A DNA stretch of 64,000 nucleotides from Pelotalea chapellei (GTDB taxonomy: Bacteria > Desulfobacterota > Desulfuromonadia > Geobacterales > Pseudopelobacteraceae), in assembly GCF_018531195.1 (NCBI RefSeq), contig NZ_JAHDYS010000009.1:1-64000 (forward strand), given 5' to 3'. The notes under the pieces were generated by a model. The model made no database searches, was not told the origin of the DNA, and was given only the letters and a program-made list of their open reading frames with translations. This document shows positions 9,059-18,432 of this stretch, piece after piece. Within the stretch, counting starts at the first letter, position 1; each line of letters begins with the position of its first letter. A program made the position numbers and the translations under genes.

Positions 9059-10207
9059 TTGAAAAAAAGAATCAATATGTTACGGGAATTCTCCGTTCCG
9101 TTGCTTGCAGGAGTTTTCGCCGCATTGACTTGGGCAAATCTCTGGCCAGAGAGCTACCACCATTTTGTCGACAACCCCTTGTTCGGGCCTTTGAGTTTTC
9201 ATTTTATTACCAATGACCTGTTCATGGTTCTCTTTTTCGGGATCGCAGCTGTAGAAATTACTCAAAGCTGCCTTCCCGGTGGCGACCTGAACCCGCCGCG
9301 CAAGGCGGTCAACCCGCTCTTGGCCACACTGGGGGGAGTGATCGGACCAGTGGCTGTCTACCTGGGGCTTAACGCCGTCATCGGCGAGCCGGCGCTGGCC
9401 CGGGGGTGGGGCATACCAACCGCCACCGACATTGCATTGGCCTGGCTGGTGGCGCGTATGGTTTTTGGGGCCGGTCATCCTGCTGTATCCTTTCTCCTGC
9501 TGCTTGCCGTGGCCGACGACGCCATCGGGCTGGCCATCATTGCCATTTTCTATCCCGATCCAAGCCTTCCGACCTCGCCCCAGTGGCTATTCCTGGTGAT
9601 TGTCGGCATGGCGGTGGCATATCTGCTGCGGAACATGAAGATGAGGAGCTACTGGCCCTATCTGATTGTTGGTGGAGGGCTCTGCTGGAGTGGATTGTAC
9701 CTGTCTCACCTGCATCCCGCCCTTGCGCTCGCCTTTGTGGTCCCTTTTCTCCCCCATTCCCGCAGGGAGGCTCAGCATATTTTTGAGGATGATCCGGCCG
9801 ACCGGTCAACTCTGGCTACTTTTGAGCATGAGTGGAAAGTCTTTGTTGATTTTGGAATGTTCATGTTTGGGCTTGCCAATGCAGGCGTTTTGTTTTCCGG
9901 CATTGGCACAGCCACCTGGCTCGTTCTGTGCTCACTTTTCATTGGCAAGACGGTGGGAATATTCACGATGGGGTTGGTGGGGAAGACTCTTGGATTTCCG
10001 CTTCCCGAGCATGTGGGCGCAAGAGAGCTTCTGCTTGTCGGTATCGTTGCCGGATTGGGATTGACGGTGGCACTTTTTGTGGCAGGAGAGGCTTTTGCCG
10101 ACCCCGGCGTTCAGGGGGCGGCAAAGATGGGGGCGCTGCTGAGTGGTGGATTAGCGTTGCTAGCCATAATCCTCGGCAGGTTGTTTAAAATCAGAAGAAT
10201 CGGGTGA
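9059..10207 (+). CDS. nhaA: NhaA Na+/H+ antiporter
   Basis: The product is about 382 residues with a dozen hydrophobic segments and the NhaA signatures GWGIPTATDIALAWLV and LLLAVADDAIGLAIIAIFY, where the paired Asp residues bind Na+/Li+ and protons. It should exchange cytoplasmic Na+ for periplasmic H+ at the inner membrane. The start is uncertain: GTG 9056, TTG 9059 and ATG 9077 are all in frame. TTG 9059 has the best spacing from GGAG at 9049-9052. The gene has no neighbours in an operon. Confidence 0.93.
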   Translation: MKKRINMLREFSVPLLAGVFAALTWANLWPESYHHFVDNPLFGPLSFHFITNDLFMVLFFGIAAVEITQSCLPGGDLNPPRKAVNPLLATLGGVIGPVAVYLGLNAVIGEPALARGWGIPTATDIALAWLVARMVFGAGHPAVSFLLLLAVADDAIGLAIIAIFYPDPSLPTSPQWLFLVIVGMAVAYLLRNMKMRSYWPYLIVGGGLCWSGLYLSHLHPALALAFVVPFLPHSRREAQHIFEDDPADRSTLATFEHEWKVFVDFGMFMFGLANAGVLFSGIGTATWLVLCSLFIGKTVGIFTMGLVGKTLGFPLPEHVGARELLLVGIVAGLGLTVALFVAGEAFADPGVQGAAKMGALLSGGLALLAIILGRLFKIRRIG

Positions 10208-10246
10208 AACCCGTCAGAGCTTGATGCAAAAACTTGGGGTGCTAAC

Positions 10247-10612
10247 ATGCTGAAAAAGATATTACCCGGTATAAATGACAGTAAGAGGCGGGTACTTCTT
10301 GCAGTGTGTATAGTACTGGCTTTTTTCATAGGCATCATAGATTATAAGACCGGTGAGTACGTCATTACTGTTGTCTATATCATCCCAATATACCTGGCTG
10401 CTAAAATCATGGGAAAATTGTGGTGCAATATTGTTACCCTGTTATGCATGGTTGAAATTATATCTATTTCCAGGTTGAGCCATCCAGGATCTTTATCGGC
10501 AACTGACATATACATGTGGAATGCCATAGTTCAAGCAATTCAACTCGCAGTGGCCGGATACATAATTTCAATTATTACGAAGCAGCTCGAGCGAGACCCG
10601 AAATCCCGCTAA
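10247..10612 (+). CDS. Hypothetical four-helix membrane protein
   Basis: The 121 residues contain about four hydrophobic segments and resemble the membrane sensor front ends of Geobacter histidine kinases and cyclases (KTGEYVITVVYIIPIYLAAKIMG), but no output domain follows. The ORF ends with a normal stop that overlaps the 3' end of the convergent dehydrogenase gene by 4 bases. It may be a stand-alone sensor module or the truncated remnant of a larger signalling protein. Not recognised with certainty. Confidence 0.6.
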   Translation: MLKKILPGINDSKRRVLLAVCIVLAFFIGIIDYKTGEYVITVVYIIPIYLAAKIMGKLWCNIVTLLCMVEIISISRLSHPGSLSATDIYMWNAIVQAIQLAVAGYIISIITKQLERDPKSR

Positions 10613-11475
10613 TCCCGGTGCACAATCCGACTTACGGCAGCAAAGTCAGAATTACCCAAGTCTGCTGCCAGGGCAGATTTAAAAAGTTCATTCACCGTGG
10701 CCGCGGCAAAAAGCGGCTGTCCGACCTCTTCAGCCAGCCGCAAGGCGAGGCGCAGATCCTTTTGCATATGTTTGAGAGGAAAAGCTGCAGGGATTTCACC
10801 ATCAGCAGTGATCAAGGGTCCTTTCAACCGGAACATCGGGTTGGACATGGCACCCGAATCCACCACCTCAAGCAGTTGAGCCACATCCAGACCGCTTTTT
10901 GCGGTGAGTGCCAAGCCTTCACATAATGCCGTAAGCATGCCTGCCATAACCAGATTGTTGGCCAGTTTCATACGGGCAGCACTACCCGTGTCACCGAGGT
11001 AGAGAATCTTCTTGCCCATCTTTCCCAGGATCGGCAATGCCTCATCGTACAGGTGGCGGTCTCCTGCCGTCATAATGATCAGTGCGGCATCTTCCGCCGG
11101 CTTACGGCTTCCTGCCACAGGGGCTTCAAGATAGCGTGCGCCCTTTTCCTGTGTCATTCGGGCTGAATTCAAAGAGGTCTCAGCGTCCACGGTAGACATA
11201 TCGATAAAGCCTTTTCCTGCGGACATGCCTGAAATGATGCCGTCAACCCCGTCACGAACCGCCTTCACAGCGGCAGGATCCGCCATCATTGAGATCACAA
11301 TGTCGCACGTTTCAGCTGCGGCACGAGGGGTAGCTGCGACGGTTGCCCCGATTTCTGCCAGAGGTCTGCACGCGTTCCCCGAGCGGTTCCACACCGTTAG
11401 GTCATAACCTGCCTTGACCAGATTTGTCGCCATTGCGCTGCCCATGATACCTAATCCGATAAATCCAATTTTCAT
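10609..11475 (-). CDS. Beta-hydroxyacid dehydrogenase, succinic semialdehyde reductase-like
   Basis: This 288-residue NAD(P)-dependent oxidoreductase of the 3-hydroxyisobutyrate/6-phosphogluconate dehydrogenase superfamily has the Rossmann motif GFIGLGIMGSAMATNL at the N terminus. NRS after the second strand favours NADPH. The substrate loop is APVAGSRKPAED and the catalytic Lys lies in ARMKLANNL near residue 170. Characterised Geobacter members reduce succinic semialdehyde and glyoxylate to the hydroxyacids. The exact substrate here is inferred from that similarity. It is transcribed divergently from the HDOD gene. Confidence 0.88.
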   Translation of the reverse strand: MKIGFIGLGIMGSAMATNLVKAGYDLTVWNRSGNACRPLAEIGATVAATPRAAAETCDIVISMMADPAAVKAVRDGVDGIISGMSAGKGFIDMSTVDAETSLNSARMTQEKGARYLEAPVAGSRKPAEDAALIIMTAGDRHLYDEALPILGKMGKKILYLGDTGSAARMKLANNLVMAGMLTALCEGLALTAKSGLDVAQLLEVVDSGAMSNPMFRLKGPLITADGEIPAAFPLKHMQKDLRLALRLAEEVGQPLFAAATVNELFKSALAADLGNSDFAAVSRIVHRD

Positions 11476-11874
11476 CTATCACCTCACATGTCGATATTGT
11501 TACGGCGGTCAAACATATCAAGGTAGAGCCTGACTTGCCTCGCCCAATTCGAGACACTGCAAACCGTGGCCCTACAGCAGTGTTTATATGTTTAATTGCT
11601 GGAGTTAAAATACTTCAGAACATCCAGCAGAGTTTTATTGAACGGGATGAAAAACATTTTACCCGACTTTCAGTACTTGTTTCCGGTTTATTTCGTACTT
11701 TTGCCAGAAGAGGGAAGGCTGGCCTCAAAAAAACCCTGAACTCAGTATTCATGAGATATTAGTAATGTTATTTTTTCCATATTTACGTTGACTCAACCCA
11801 ATTTAGAGATTATGTAACCATGTTAAAAATATCCTTTTTCCTGGTTTACACCCATCGACGCCAGCGAGGATTTT
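11476..11874. other. Divergent intergenic region
   Basis: About 400 bases lie between two divergent genes. A 75-codon plus-strand frame at 11535-11762 lacks a ribosome site and protein-like composition and is not accepted as a gene. The right half is AT-rich and contains the promoter listed at 11788-11816. Confidence 0.6.
11788..11816 (+). promoter_or_regulatory. Sigma-70-type promoter for the HDOD-kinase operon
   Basis: TTGACT, a 17-base spacer, then TATGTA, located about 60 bases upstream of the GTG start at 11875. The predicted transcript would have a leader of about 50 bases. Confidence 0.6.
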
Positions 11875-14043
11875 GTGCAGCAGATTCCAGATGAAATACT
11901 TGATGCAATCGAATCCATTCACCTTCCGTATATGCCGCAGACATTATTGCGGTTTTTGCAAGTTGTGGATAATGATAATGCCTCAGTAAATGAGCTGGCT
12001 ACGTTGGTTCGGCAGAATCCTTCGCTATGCGCCCGTCTGCTTACAATTGCAAATTCAGCCGCCATGAGGCATGGCAAAGAAATTACCAGTATCGAACAGT
12101 GCCTGATCACTCTCGGCACACGCCTTGTGCGTACGCTCGCGGCCTGTCTGGCCATCCAGAGTGTTTTTGATCGGACCGCCGGAGATGCCACCTATGACTA
12201 TACCGGTTTTTGGATGCATTCGCTGCGAGTTGCGGAGATTGCACGAGCATTTGCTGAAAAGATAAATTTCCCGGGTTCCGATGAGGCCTATCTTGCCGGT
12301 CTTTTGCATGATATCGGTCAATTGATGCTGCTTGGCGGTGTGGGTGAAAGTTATGGAGCCCTGCTGGTTTGCAGCAGTGATGAGGATGCTCTGCTCGCAA
12401 TCGAAGGGCCGGTACTGGGGACCGACCATGCTGTAGTTGGGGCCTGGCTTGTGGATCGCTGGGAACTTACCTCATTTGTGGCTGACGCGATTCTGTTTCA
12501 CCATAATTCAGCTGCTGAAATAGCCTATGCGGACAGGCTGAGCCAGATCCTTTGGTCCGCCCATGTTGTCAGCGGAATTCATAATATATCGACCCTCACG
12601 AGCGAAGAGCAACCGCCGGAAATGGCTGCTGCTGAATCTCTGTTGGGATTAGATCTTGCCGAGATCGCAGCTGTCAGCGTTCAGAGCGAGGAAGATGTGG
12701 CTGTGCTGGCGGCTGCTTTTGGCATTACCCCTACCGACGATCCACGTACCCATCCTTATTCATCCATTACTTTCGAAAATCCAGTGTCAGGACGCAGTGG
12801 AGATGAGGCGCAGGCTGAATTGGAATCTGCAGTACGGGATATGTCGTTGTTGCAGTCTCTGCAACATAACCTCTTCGGGCATGCAGATGAAGCAGAAATG
12901 CTGATCGCCGCGCGCGAATCTGCAAGAATTCTTTTTGGTTTGCAGAAAGTAGGGTTTCTGTCGATCGATCCTGATCAACGTTTTCTTGTGGCACCGGACA
13001 TAGCTGGCCAGCCGCCTCTGCTGAAGCGGCTTGAGATAAGGCTCGAGCCTCCCACGAGTTTGGCTGCAGTTACTACCCTTGGCGATCACCCATCTTCAAC
13101 CTTCGATGAACATCCTCCTGGCGATGTTTCACTTGTGGACATTCAGGTCGTCCGGGCAATGTCCAGCGAAGGAGTGCTATACGTACCGATGCATGGCCGC
13201 AAGGGCCCTATCGGCATTATGATCTGCGGATTGAGTACCTTGCAATATAAGCGGATCAGCAATCGCATCACCTGGATGACCAGTTTCGCCCATATTTCAG
13301 CTGTCAGTATTGAGGCCTGTCGCGAACTTGGCTACCGAGAGCAGAATCTTACGCGAAGCCTGACGGACCGGTTTGAAAAAAATGCCAGAAAGATCATCCA
13401 CGAGGCTGGCAACCCTCTTAGCATCATAAAAAATTATCTGAAAATCGTCAGTCAGAAGCAGCCTGCAGACAGTGGTATCAGTCAGGAACTCGAAATCCTC
13501 AGGGAAGAGATAGACCGGGTAGTGAATATCGTACAAAGCCTCAGTCGTACGGACATTACTGCACCCAGTCAGGAGAGGGTGGATGTGAATGCCGTGATAG
13601 AGGGTATGCTCGCCCTGTACGGCGAAGCCTTTTTTTCAGATCGTCACATCGTGCTGGAAAAAAAGCTTGCTCCAGCACTGTCACTCGTCTCTGGTGAACG
13701 AGACGGTTTGAAACAGCTCTTGCTGAACCTGTTGAAAAACGCTTCAGAAGCGTTATCCGATCAGGACACCCTGACCATTTCAACGAATGATAAAATCAGA
13801 TACAAGGATGGTTTGTACGTTGAGATTCAGGTGGCTGATTCGGGTCCCGGGTTGCCACACGAGGTCATGCAACGCCTCTTTCAGCCTTTGGAGACAAGCC
13901 GTCCTGGTCACTCCGGCCTTGGGCTTGCCATCGTAGGTGAGCTGGTCGAACGAATGGGCGGGCATATCACCTGTAACAGCAATGGGGCTGGTACAACATT
14001 CACTATATTGCTGCCTTTGGCAGAGATGGTTGATCCTGCATGA
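11875..14043 (+). CDS. HDOD domain histidine kinase
   Basis: The 722-residue cytosolic sensor kinase has an HDOD domain (about 20-215, with HDIGQLMLLGG), a GAF-like segment (about 320-485), a dimerisation helix with the phosphoacceptor His at residue 509 in IHEAGNPLSIIKNYL, and an ATPase domain with N-box LLNLLKNASEAL, G1 DSGPGLP and G2 HSGLGLAIV. No membrane segment is present, so the signal is cytoplasmic. The GTG start follows GCGAGGA. The stop overlaps the next gene (ATGA), so the downstream receiver protein is the likely phosphotransfer partner. Confidence 0.9.
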   Translation: MQQIPDEILDAIESIHLPYMPQTLLRFLQVVDNDNASVNELATLVRQNPSLCARLLTIANSAAMRHGKEITSIEQCLITLGTRLVRTLAACLAIQSVFDRTAGDATYDYTGFWMHSLRVAEIARAFAEKINFPGSDEAYLAGLLHDIGQLMLLGGVGESYGALLVCSSDEDALLAIEGPVLGTDHAVVGAWLVDRWELTSFVADAILFHHNSAAEIAYADRLSQILWSAHVVSGIHNISTLTSEEQPPEMAAAESLLGLDLAEIAAVSVQSEEDVAVLAAAFGITPTDDPRTHPYSSITFENPVSGRSGDEAQAELESAVRDMSLLQSLQHNLFGHADEAEMLIAARESARILFGLQKVGFLSIDPDQRFLVAPDIAGQPPLLKRLEIRLEPPTSLAAVTTLGDHPSSTFDEHPPGDVSLVDIQVVRAMSSEGVLYVPMHGRKGPIGIMICGLSTLQYKRISNRITWMTSFAHISAVSIEACRELGYREQNLTRSLTDRFEKNARKIIHEAGNPLSIIKNYLKIVSQKQPADSGISQELEILREEIDRVVNIVQSLSRTDITAPSQERVDVNAVIEGMLALYGEAFFSDRHIVLEKKLAPALSLVSGERDGLKQLLLNLLKNASEALSDQDTLTISTNDKIRYKDGLYVEIQVADSGPGLPHEVMQRLFQPLETSRPGHSGLGLAIVGELVERMGGHITCNSNGAGTTFTILLPLAEMVDPA

Positions 14044-16277
14044 ATCTTTCTGCACAGGCGGCGTATGATTCTCTTGTAAGCACTGTCTGTCATCCTGACC
14101 GTCTTTTGATTGTGGATGATGAGGCACGTATTCGTGCCAGTCTGCGATTGCTGCTTGAAAGCCCGTCACGGACTATTCAGGAATGCGAAACAGGCGGCGA
14201 TGCGATTACCATCCTCAAGACCCGCACCATCGATCTTGTGCTCCTTGATATTAATCTTCCGGACCTCTCTGGTCTGGAAGTTATGGAGTGGATCGCCAGT
14301 TACAAAATCCCCACCAGCGTTATTATTGTCAGCTCTGATGATCATATCGATTCCGCCATTCGCGCTTTGCGTAATGGAGTCGTGGAGTTTGTCCGCAAGC
14401 CCAAGGAACTGGATGAAATCCAGCACAAGGTTGAGAATGTCCTGAACCGACGCAGCATGGAACGTCGGCATTTGATAATGACTGCCCGTCTCGAGCAGTC
14501 CGAACGACTGCACCGTTTCCTCGTCGAAAATTCTCCGGACCTGATCTACACCCTTGATTCCAACGGTTGTTTTCTTTTTATCAACAATCGCACCGAGACC
14601 TTGCTGGGATACACCCGGGACGAACTGGTCGGCAGCAGTTACACCACTATTGTTCACGAGGACGATCTGGATGAAGCGCTTTATGCTTTTACAGAACGTC
14701 GCAGCGATAACCGTGCCGTTTCAAATGTTGAAGTGCGTCTTAAATGCAAAGGTAACCATTACCGAAGTTTCGAAAGCCGACATGTTGTAGCAATGCTCAG
14801 TGCCACTGGTGTCTATGACTGCCGTGAAGATGGACTTGAAGTGCCGCTGACACGCTGTTTCATGGGGACCTACGGGGTTGCGAGGGATATCACAGAGCGG
14901 AAAAAGGCCGAGGAAACAATCAGCTTTCAGGCCCTGCATGATCAGCTCACCCACCTGCCGAATCGCCGGCTGTTCATGGACCGTCTTGAGCTTTCGCTAA
15001 TCCATTCCCAAAGGTATGGCAGGAATGTGGCAGTAATGTTTATCGATCTGGATCGCTTCAAGTTGGTGAATGATACCCATGGTCATGCAGAGGGAGATGG
15101 TCTGCTGCGAAAGGTAGCTGAACGCCTGCGAAAATGCGTTCGGTCCGGCGATACGCTTGCTCGTCAGGGTGGTGACGAATTCACGGTGCTGTTGCCTGAT
15201 ATACAGCATTCCGAGGATGCGATAATCATCGCAGAAAAAATCCAGGAGGAGCTCAAGCTGCCTTTTCAGGTGCGAAATCAGGAAGTCCGCACTACTGCCA
15301 GCATAGGTATTGCAGTGTATCCGCGTGACGGAGCTGGTGCAGATGAACTTCTCAAACATGCCGATATTGCCATGTATAAAGTTAAAGCCAGCGGCAAGAA
15401 CAATTTCATGTTCTTTAATGCCCACATGAATGAATGCTACCATGAACGTCTAGCTTTAGAGAATGAACTGCGGCAGGCAATAAAAGAAGCGGAATTTGAA
15501 CTGCATTACCAGCCACAGATCAGTGTGATTGGAAATCGTATTATCGGGGTGGAAGCATTGATCCGCTGGAGACATCCAGTGCATGGCCTGCTGACTCCGG
15601 AGCATTTTATAAGTTTGGCTGAGGAAACCGGCCTGATCTGTGAAATTACTGACTGGGTCGTAACCGAGGCCTGCAGGCAGCTGGCCCTTTGGCGCAGCAT
15701 GGGCTTACAGGATCTGCGTATGTCAGTGAATATGTCACCCCAGGAAGTCGACCGCAGTGATGTAGTTGAGCGGATGGTCTCCAGCATTTCCCGCTATAAC
15801 ATCCCTCCTCATTTTCTGGAAATAGAGATCACTGAAAACCTGATGCTGCGCGATGTTCCACAGGTCATTGATAAATTGAAGGAGCTGCATGGCCATGGAA
15901 TACGCATTTCGATCGACGATTTTGGTACATGCTATTCGTCACTCAACTACTTGCGTCAGTTCCCGATAAACAGCATAAAAATAGACAAATCATTTGTCTG
16001 CGACCTCAGGGAAGGTAGCAATACTTCGCCGATTATTCATGCCATCATAGGAATTGCCAAAGGCTTCAGGCTTGATCTTGTGGTGGAAGGAGTTGAAACA
16101 CTTTATCAGATGAAGATTCTTCATGATCTGGGATGTGATGAGATGCAGGGCTATTTTTTCAGCAAACCCCTGCCGGCCGCCGATGTTGAGTGTCTGCTGC
16201 TGAATTCATCATTTTTGAATGATTTCTGTCAGCAGTACCACATACCGCTTCAACCATCTCTCCCTCAGGTTGTTTAA
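14040..16277 (+). CDS. Response regulator with PAS, GGDEF and EAL domains
   Basis: The 745-residue cyclic-di-GMP enzyme has a receiver domain (about 20-135, phosphoacceptor Asp70 in LLDINLPD), a PAS domain (about 150-285), GGDEF (about 300-455) and EAL (about 470-720). The GGDEF site is intact, with RSGD as a product-inhibition I-site five residues upstream. The guanine-binding Asn and Asp of VNDTHGHAEGD are both present, so it is predicted to make c-di-GMP rather than cGAMP. EAL residues EALIRW, NMSP, EITE, DDFG, K and EGVE are also conserved. It probably works with the upstream HDOD kinase. Confidence 0.92.
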   Translation: MNLSAQAAYDSLVSTVCHPDRLLIVDDEARIRASLRLLLESPSRTIQECETGGDAITILKTRTIDLVLLDINLPDLSGLEVMEWIASYKIPTSVIIVSSDDHIDSAIRALRNGVVEFVRKPKELDEIQHKVENVLNRRSMERRHLIMTARLEQSERLHRFLVENSPDLIYTLDSNGCFLFINNRTETLLGYTRDELVGSSYTTIVHEDDLDEALYAFTERRSDNRAVSNVEVRLKCKGNHYRSFESRHVVAMLSATGVYDCREDGLEVPLTRCFMGTYGVARDITERKKAEETISFQALHDQLTHLPNRRLFMDRLELSLIHSQRYGRNVAVMFIDLDRFKLVNDTHGHAEGDGLLRKVAERLRKCVRSGDTLARQGGDEFTVLLPDIQHSEDAIIIAEKIQEELKLPFQVRNQEVRTTASIGIAVYPRDGAGADELLKHADIAMYKVKASGKNNFMFFNAHMNECYHERLALENELRQAIKEAEFELHYQPQISVIGNRIIGVEALIRWRHPVHGLLTPEHFISLAEETGLICEITDWVVTEACRQLALWRSMGLQDLRMSVNMSPQEVDRSDVVERMVSSISRYNIPPHFLEIEITENLMLRDVPQVIDKLKELHGHGIRISIDDFGTCYSSLNYLRQFPINSIKIDKSFVCDLREGSNTSPIIHAIIGIAKGFRLDLVVEGVETLYQMKILHDLGCDEMQGYFFSKPLPAADVECLLLNSSFLNDFCQQYHIPLQPSLPQVV

Positions 16278-16355
16278 AAGCAGGTTGTTGAGAAACAAAC
16301 ATTCAATGATCTCCTGTCTAGTGTGGTCAACCGTTTTTTCAGCTATGTGGAAGCT

Positions 16356-16604
16356 TTAATAGTCAAAGGCAGTTGTCGATTCTGATTGCCTCGATGTACT
16401 TGTTACCGGTAGCTGAAATGAGGTGCCTGAGAGCACACCGTCTCCAAAGGACCACCCATACTCCAATTTATCCATGTCATTGTCTGAATTATTCCAGCCA
16501 TAGTCTGACCCCTCCCACCCACTGACGAGACTGACACCACAGCTGAGGACAAAAAGAAGTGTCCACCCAGAGCGAAGCAACCTTTTATTTCTCTTTGCGC
16601 CCAT
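16356..16604 (-). CDS. Small exported protein, unknown family
   Basis: The 82-residue precursor has a clear Sec signal (KRNKR, then TLLFVLSCGVSLVSG). The mature part of roughly 50 residues is rich in Trp, Tyr, Asp and Gly (WEGSDYGWNNSDNDMDKLEYGW). The start at 16604 is preferred because AAGGAG sits 5 bases upstream; the alternative ATG at 16609 would be too close. It follows the ext-like operon on the same strand after a terminator-like hairpin, so it is probably transcribed separately. Function unknown. Confidence 0.6.
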   Translation of the reverse strand: MGAKRNKRLLRSGWTLLFVLSCGVSLVSGWEGSDYGWNNSDNDMDKLEYGWSFGDGVLSGTSFQLPVTSTSRQSESTTAFDY

Positions 16605-16642
16605 GACATCTCCTTTGCTTCTTGATCAGCAGCAATGTTAAA

Positions 16643-16691
16643 AGCATCCGATTAGGTCTAGATAAAGCCTAGTCATAATCGGATGCTTGTA
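16643..16691 (-). terminator. Terminator-like hairpin after the ext-like operon
   Basis: The 13-bp arms aagcatccgatta and taatcggatgctt enclose a smaller nested hairpin. On the minus strand it is followed by TTTT. It lies about 70 bases after the stop of the multiheme lipoprotein gene. Confidence 0.65.
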
Positions 16692-16759
16692 AACTGAGGA
16701 GTTCAGGATGTTCGATGGATAGATATGTAGCTCGCTGGTGAGTTCGTAACAGGATGAGT

Positions 16760-17941
16760 TCAGTTGCAGAAGTGTTCCCTGTGGCAGTCTTTGCAATCTC
16801 TGAAAGGGGCAAAGCCTCCATTTAATTTATGGCAATTTAGGCATCCTAGACCACGGGAGAACATTAAGTCGTGATGTCGATCGCGGTTGAACCCTACCCT
16901 GTTGGCAGTATGGCATTGGCTGCATGTGGCGTTGTTCTGGCGGTCAGCACAAGGGAGGGTGTCGTGGTGTAGATGACTTGATCGTCCTGAGAGGCCTGTG
17001 ACGGTGGTATAGCTAAAAAATAAAAATTGGTTCGGATTTTTTTTCTCGATCATTTGCTTGATATGATCGAGGCGCATTCTGCTAATGAGTTGGCTGGTGA
17101 AGTTTCTGAAGGTATTCCGTGACAGCATGTCTGTTCTGCCAGCTAGTCGGGCCAGTTGGGACGGTTTCTGGGGTGCACTTTGCTGTTGCCCGGGAATGGG
17201 CCCATGGCAGGAGACACAGCGAGATGGATTTGCAATCGGATCCAAAACGTGACAATCCATGCATGCAGGGCCTACACCCCCTTGGAGCTGAGCACCATGG
17301 CAAAGAGCGCAGGCTGATGTCACATTGCCGGCTGTGCTGTGGTTGAGGGGAGCGTTTTTTAACACCCCGTCAGGAGCGCGGTAGACAATGTTTTCACCAT
17401 ACCAGTGTCTGAGATCCTGTTTTGAAGGAGCCTGCGGGTCCAAGCTGGGATGTGCGGCGCGGGGATTGTGGCCGTTGGTGAAGCTGTTGATGAGGTCATT
17501 ATTGTTATGGCAGCCGGCTGCACTTTCGCACCCTGCTTCGAGATTGCCCAGCGGTCTGTTGAAACGAGGGTTGCTTCCCGGTCCCGGTCCTAGACCGGAA
17601 TGGCACCCTTGACATAGCTTGATGTTTTCTTTTGCATACCATCCATGATTTGAAGGGTGTGACCAGGCGAGTTTTATTTCACGGTACGGAGGGTGAATCA
17701 CAAAAGGAGCGATTCCGAAGGTGTGGCATTCGCCGCAGCCCGGCGCTGGGGGATTTCCCGAAAAATTTTTTTCATGACATACCTGGCATTGGGTCAGACT
17801 CTGGCGTGCCTGCTCGTCATGCATAGTGATCCAGCCAGGTTCGTGAGCGTTGGTTGTTGTCGGAGCCTTCTCGTTTGAGCTACTGCTGCAAGCAACCAGA
17901 ATCAGAAATGATATGTTGAGCAGTGCCATCCGCAACTTCAT
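16760..17941 (-). CDS. Multiheme c-type cytochrome lipoprotein (ExtD-like, copy 1)
   Basis: The 393-residue precursor has a lipoprotein signal (lipobox LVAC). It has nine CxxCH heme sites plus one CX5CH site (CESAAGCH). After the lipidated Cys comes a flexible Ser/Thr/Asn segment, then a GWI-xx-H stretch shared with the shorter protein at 35294-36193. Position after a porin and a pentaheme lipoprotein matches ExtD of the G. sulfurreducens extABCD cluster, so an outer-surface electron carrier is inferred. The start at 17941 is chosen because AAGGAG lies 10 bases upstream; nine further codons are open upstream. Confidence 0.88.
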   Translation of the reverse strand: MKLRMALLNISFLILVACSSSSNEKAPTTTNAHEPGWITMHDEQARQSLTQCQVCHEKNFSGNPPAPGCGECHTFGIAPFVIHPPYREIKLAWSHPSNHGWYAKENIKLCQGCHSGLGPGPGSNPRFNRPLGNLEAGCESAAGCHNNNDLINSFTNGHNPRAAHPSLDPQAPSKQDLRHWYGENIVYRAPDGVLKNAPLNHSTAGNVTSACALCHGAQLQGGVGPACMDCHVLDPIANPSRCVSCHGPIPGQQQSAPQKPSQLARLAGRTDMLSRNTFRNFTSQLISRMRLDHIKQMIEKKNPNQFLFFSYTTVTGLSGRSSHLHHDTLPCADRQNNATCSQCHTANRVGFNRDRHHDLMFSRGLGCLNCHKLNGGFAPFRDCKDCHREHFCN

Positions 17942-17964
17942 GTCTGTTGCTCTCCTTGTACAGT

Positions 17965-18432
17965 TCAACGTGGATTACCATGGCATGGCTGACAGGTGCC
18001 TGAGGAACGAGGTGTTCCGTGGCAGCGAAAACATGAAGTCGGGTCGATGCGGCCATCAATGCGATGGCGGGTCAGATAGTCACCGCGGTGCTGCATTCGG
18101 CTGAAATTTTTGGTTTGATCTTTTAAAGAGGGTTTCAACTCAACCCGTCCATGGCAGTCGCTGCAAAAACTCTGTTCGTGGCAAAGTGTACATACTCTGT
18201 CCTCCTGGTAGGCGACCATGCGATGGTTATCTGTGAATAAAGCCGTATGATTGTAGCGTTCAAAATCAATAGGTTCTTTTTTGAACCCATGGCATTTGGT
18301 GCAGAATTCCCGCCTTTCCCCAAGTTCGTAAATCTTTGGATGTGAGGCCGGCATAAGGTAGCTATTACCTGCTGTGCAGGCAACCAGAAGTGCCAGTATA
18401 AAGATTAAGGCTGCTGCCCCGAATACTTTCAC
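17965..18432 (-). CDS. Pentaheme cytochrome lipoprotein (ExtC-like, copy 1)
   Basis: The 155-residue precursor has lipobox LVAC at residues 16-19 and five CxxCH sites (CTKCH, CTLCH, CSDCH, CFRCH, CQPCH). A closely related 158-residue protein lies at 34805-35281; both share a RxCxxCHxxxFCxDCH core and a late CxRCHG. The gene overlaps the porin by 4 bases (ATGA). By order it corresponds to ExtC. It is expected to be anchored in the outer membrane and to pass electrons through or across the porin with the downstream cytochrome. Confidence 0.9.
   Translation of the reverse strand: MKVFGAAALIFILALLVACTAGNSYLMPASHPKIYELGERREFCTKCHGFKKEPIDFERYNHTALFTDNHRMVAYQEDRVCTLCHEQSFCSDCHGRVELKPSLKDQTKNFSRMQHRGDYLTRHRIDGRIDPTSCFRCHGTPRSSGTCQPCHGNPR

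Noticed and set aside
11535-11762. 75-codon plus-strand ORF in a divergent gap
   Set aside because: No ribosome site, odd composition, no recognisable family; more likely non-coding.
15040-15200. Possibility that the GGDEF domain is a cGAMP-making Hypr type
   Set aside because: The guanine-contacting Asp of GHAEGD is present; Hypr enzymes replace it with Ser or Thr.
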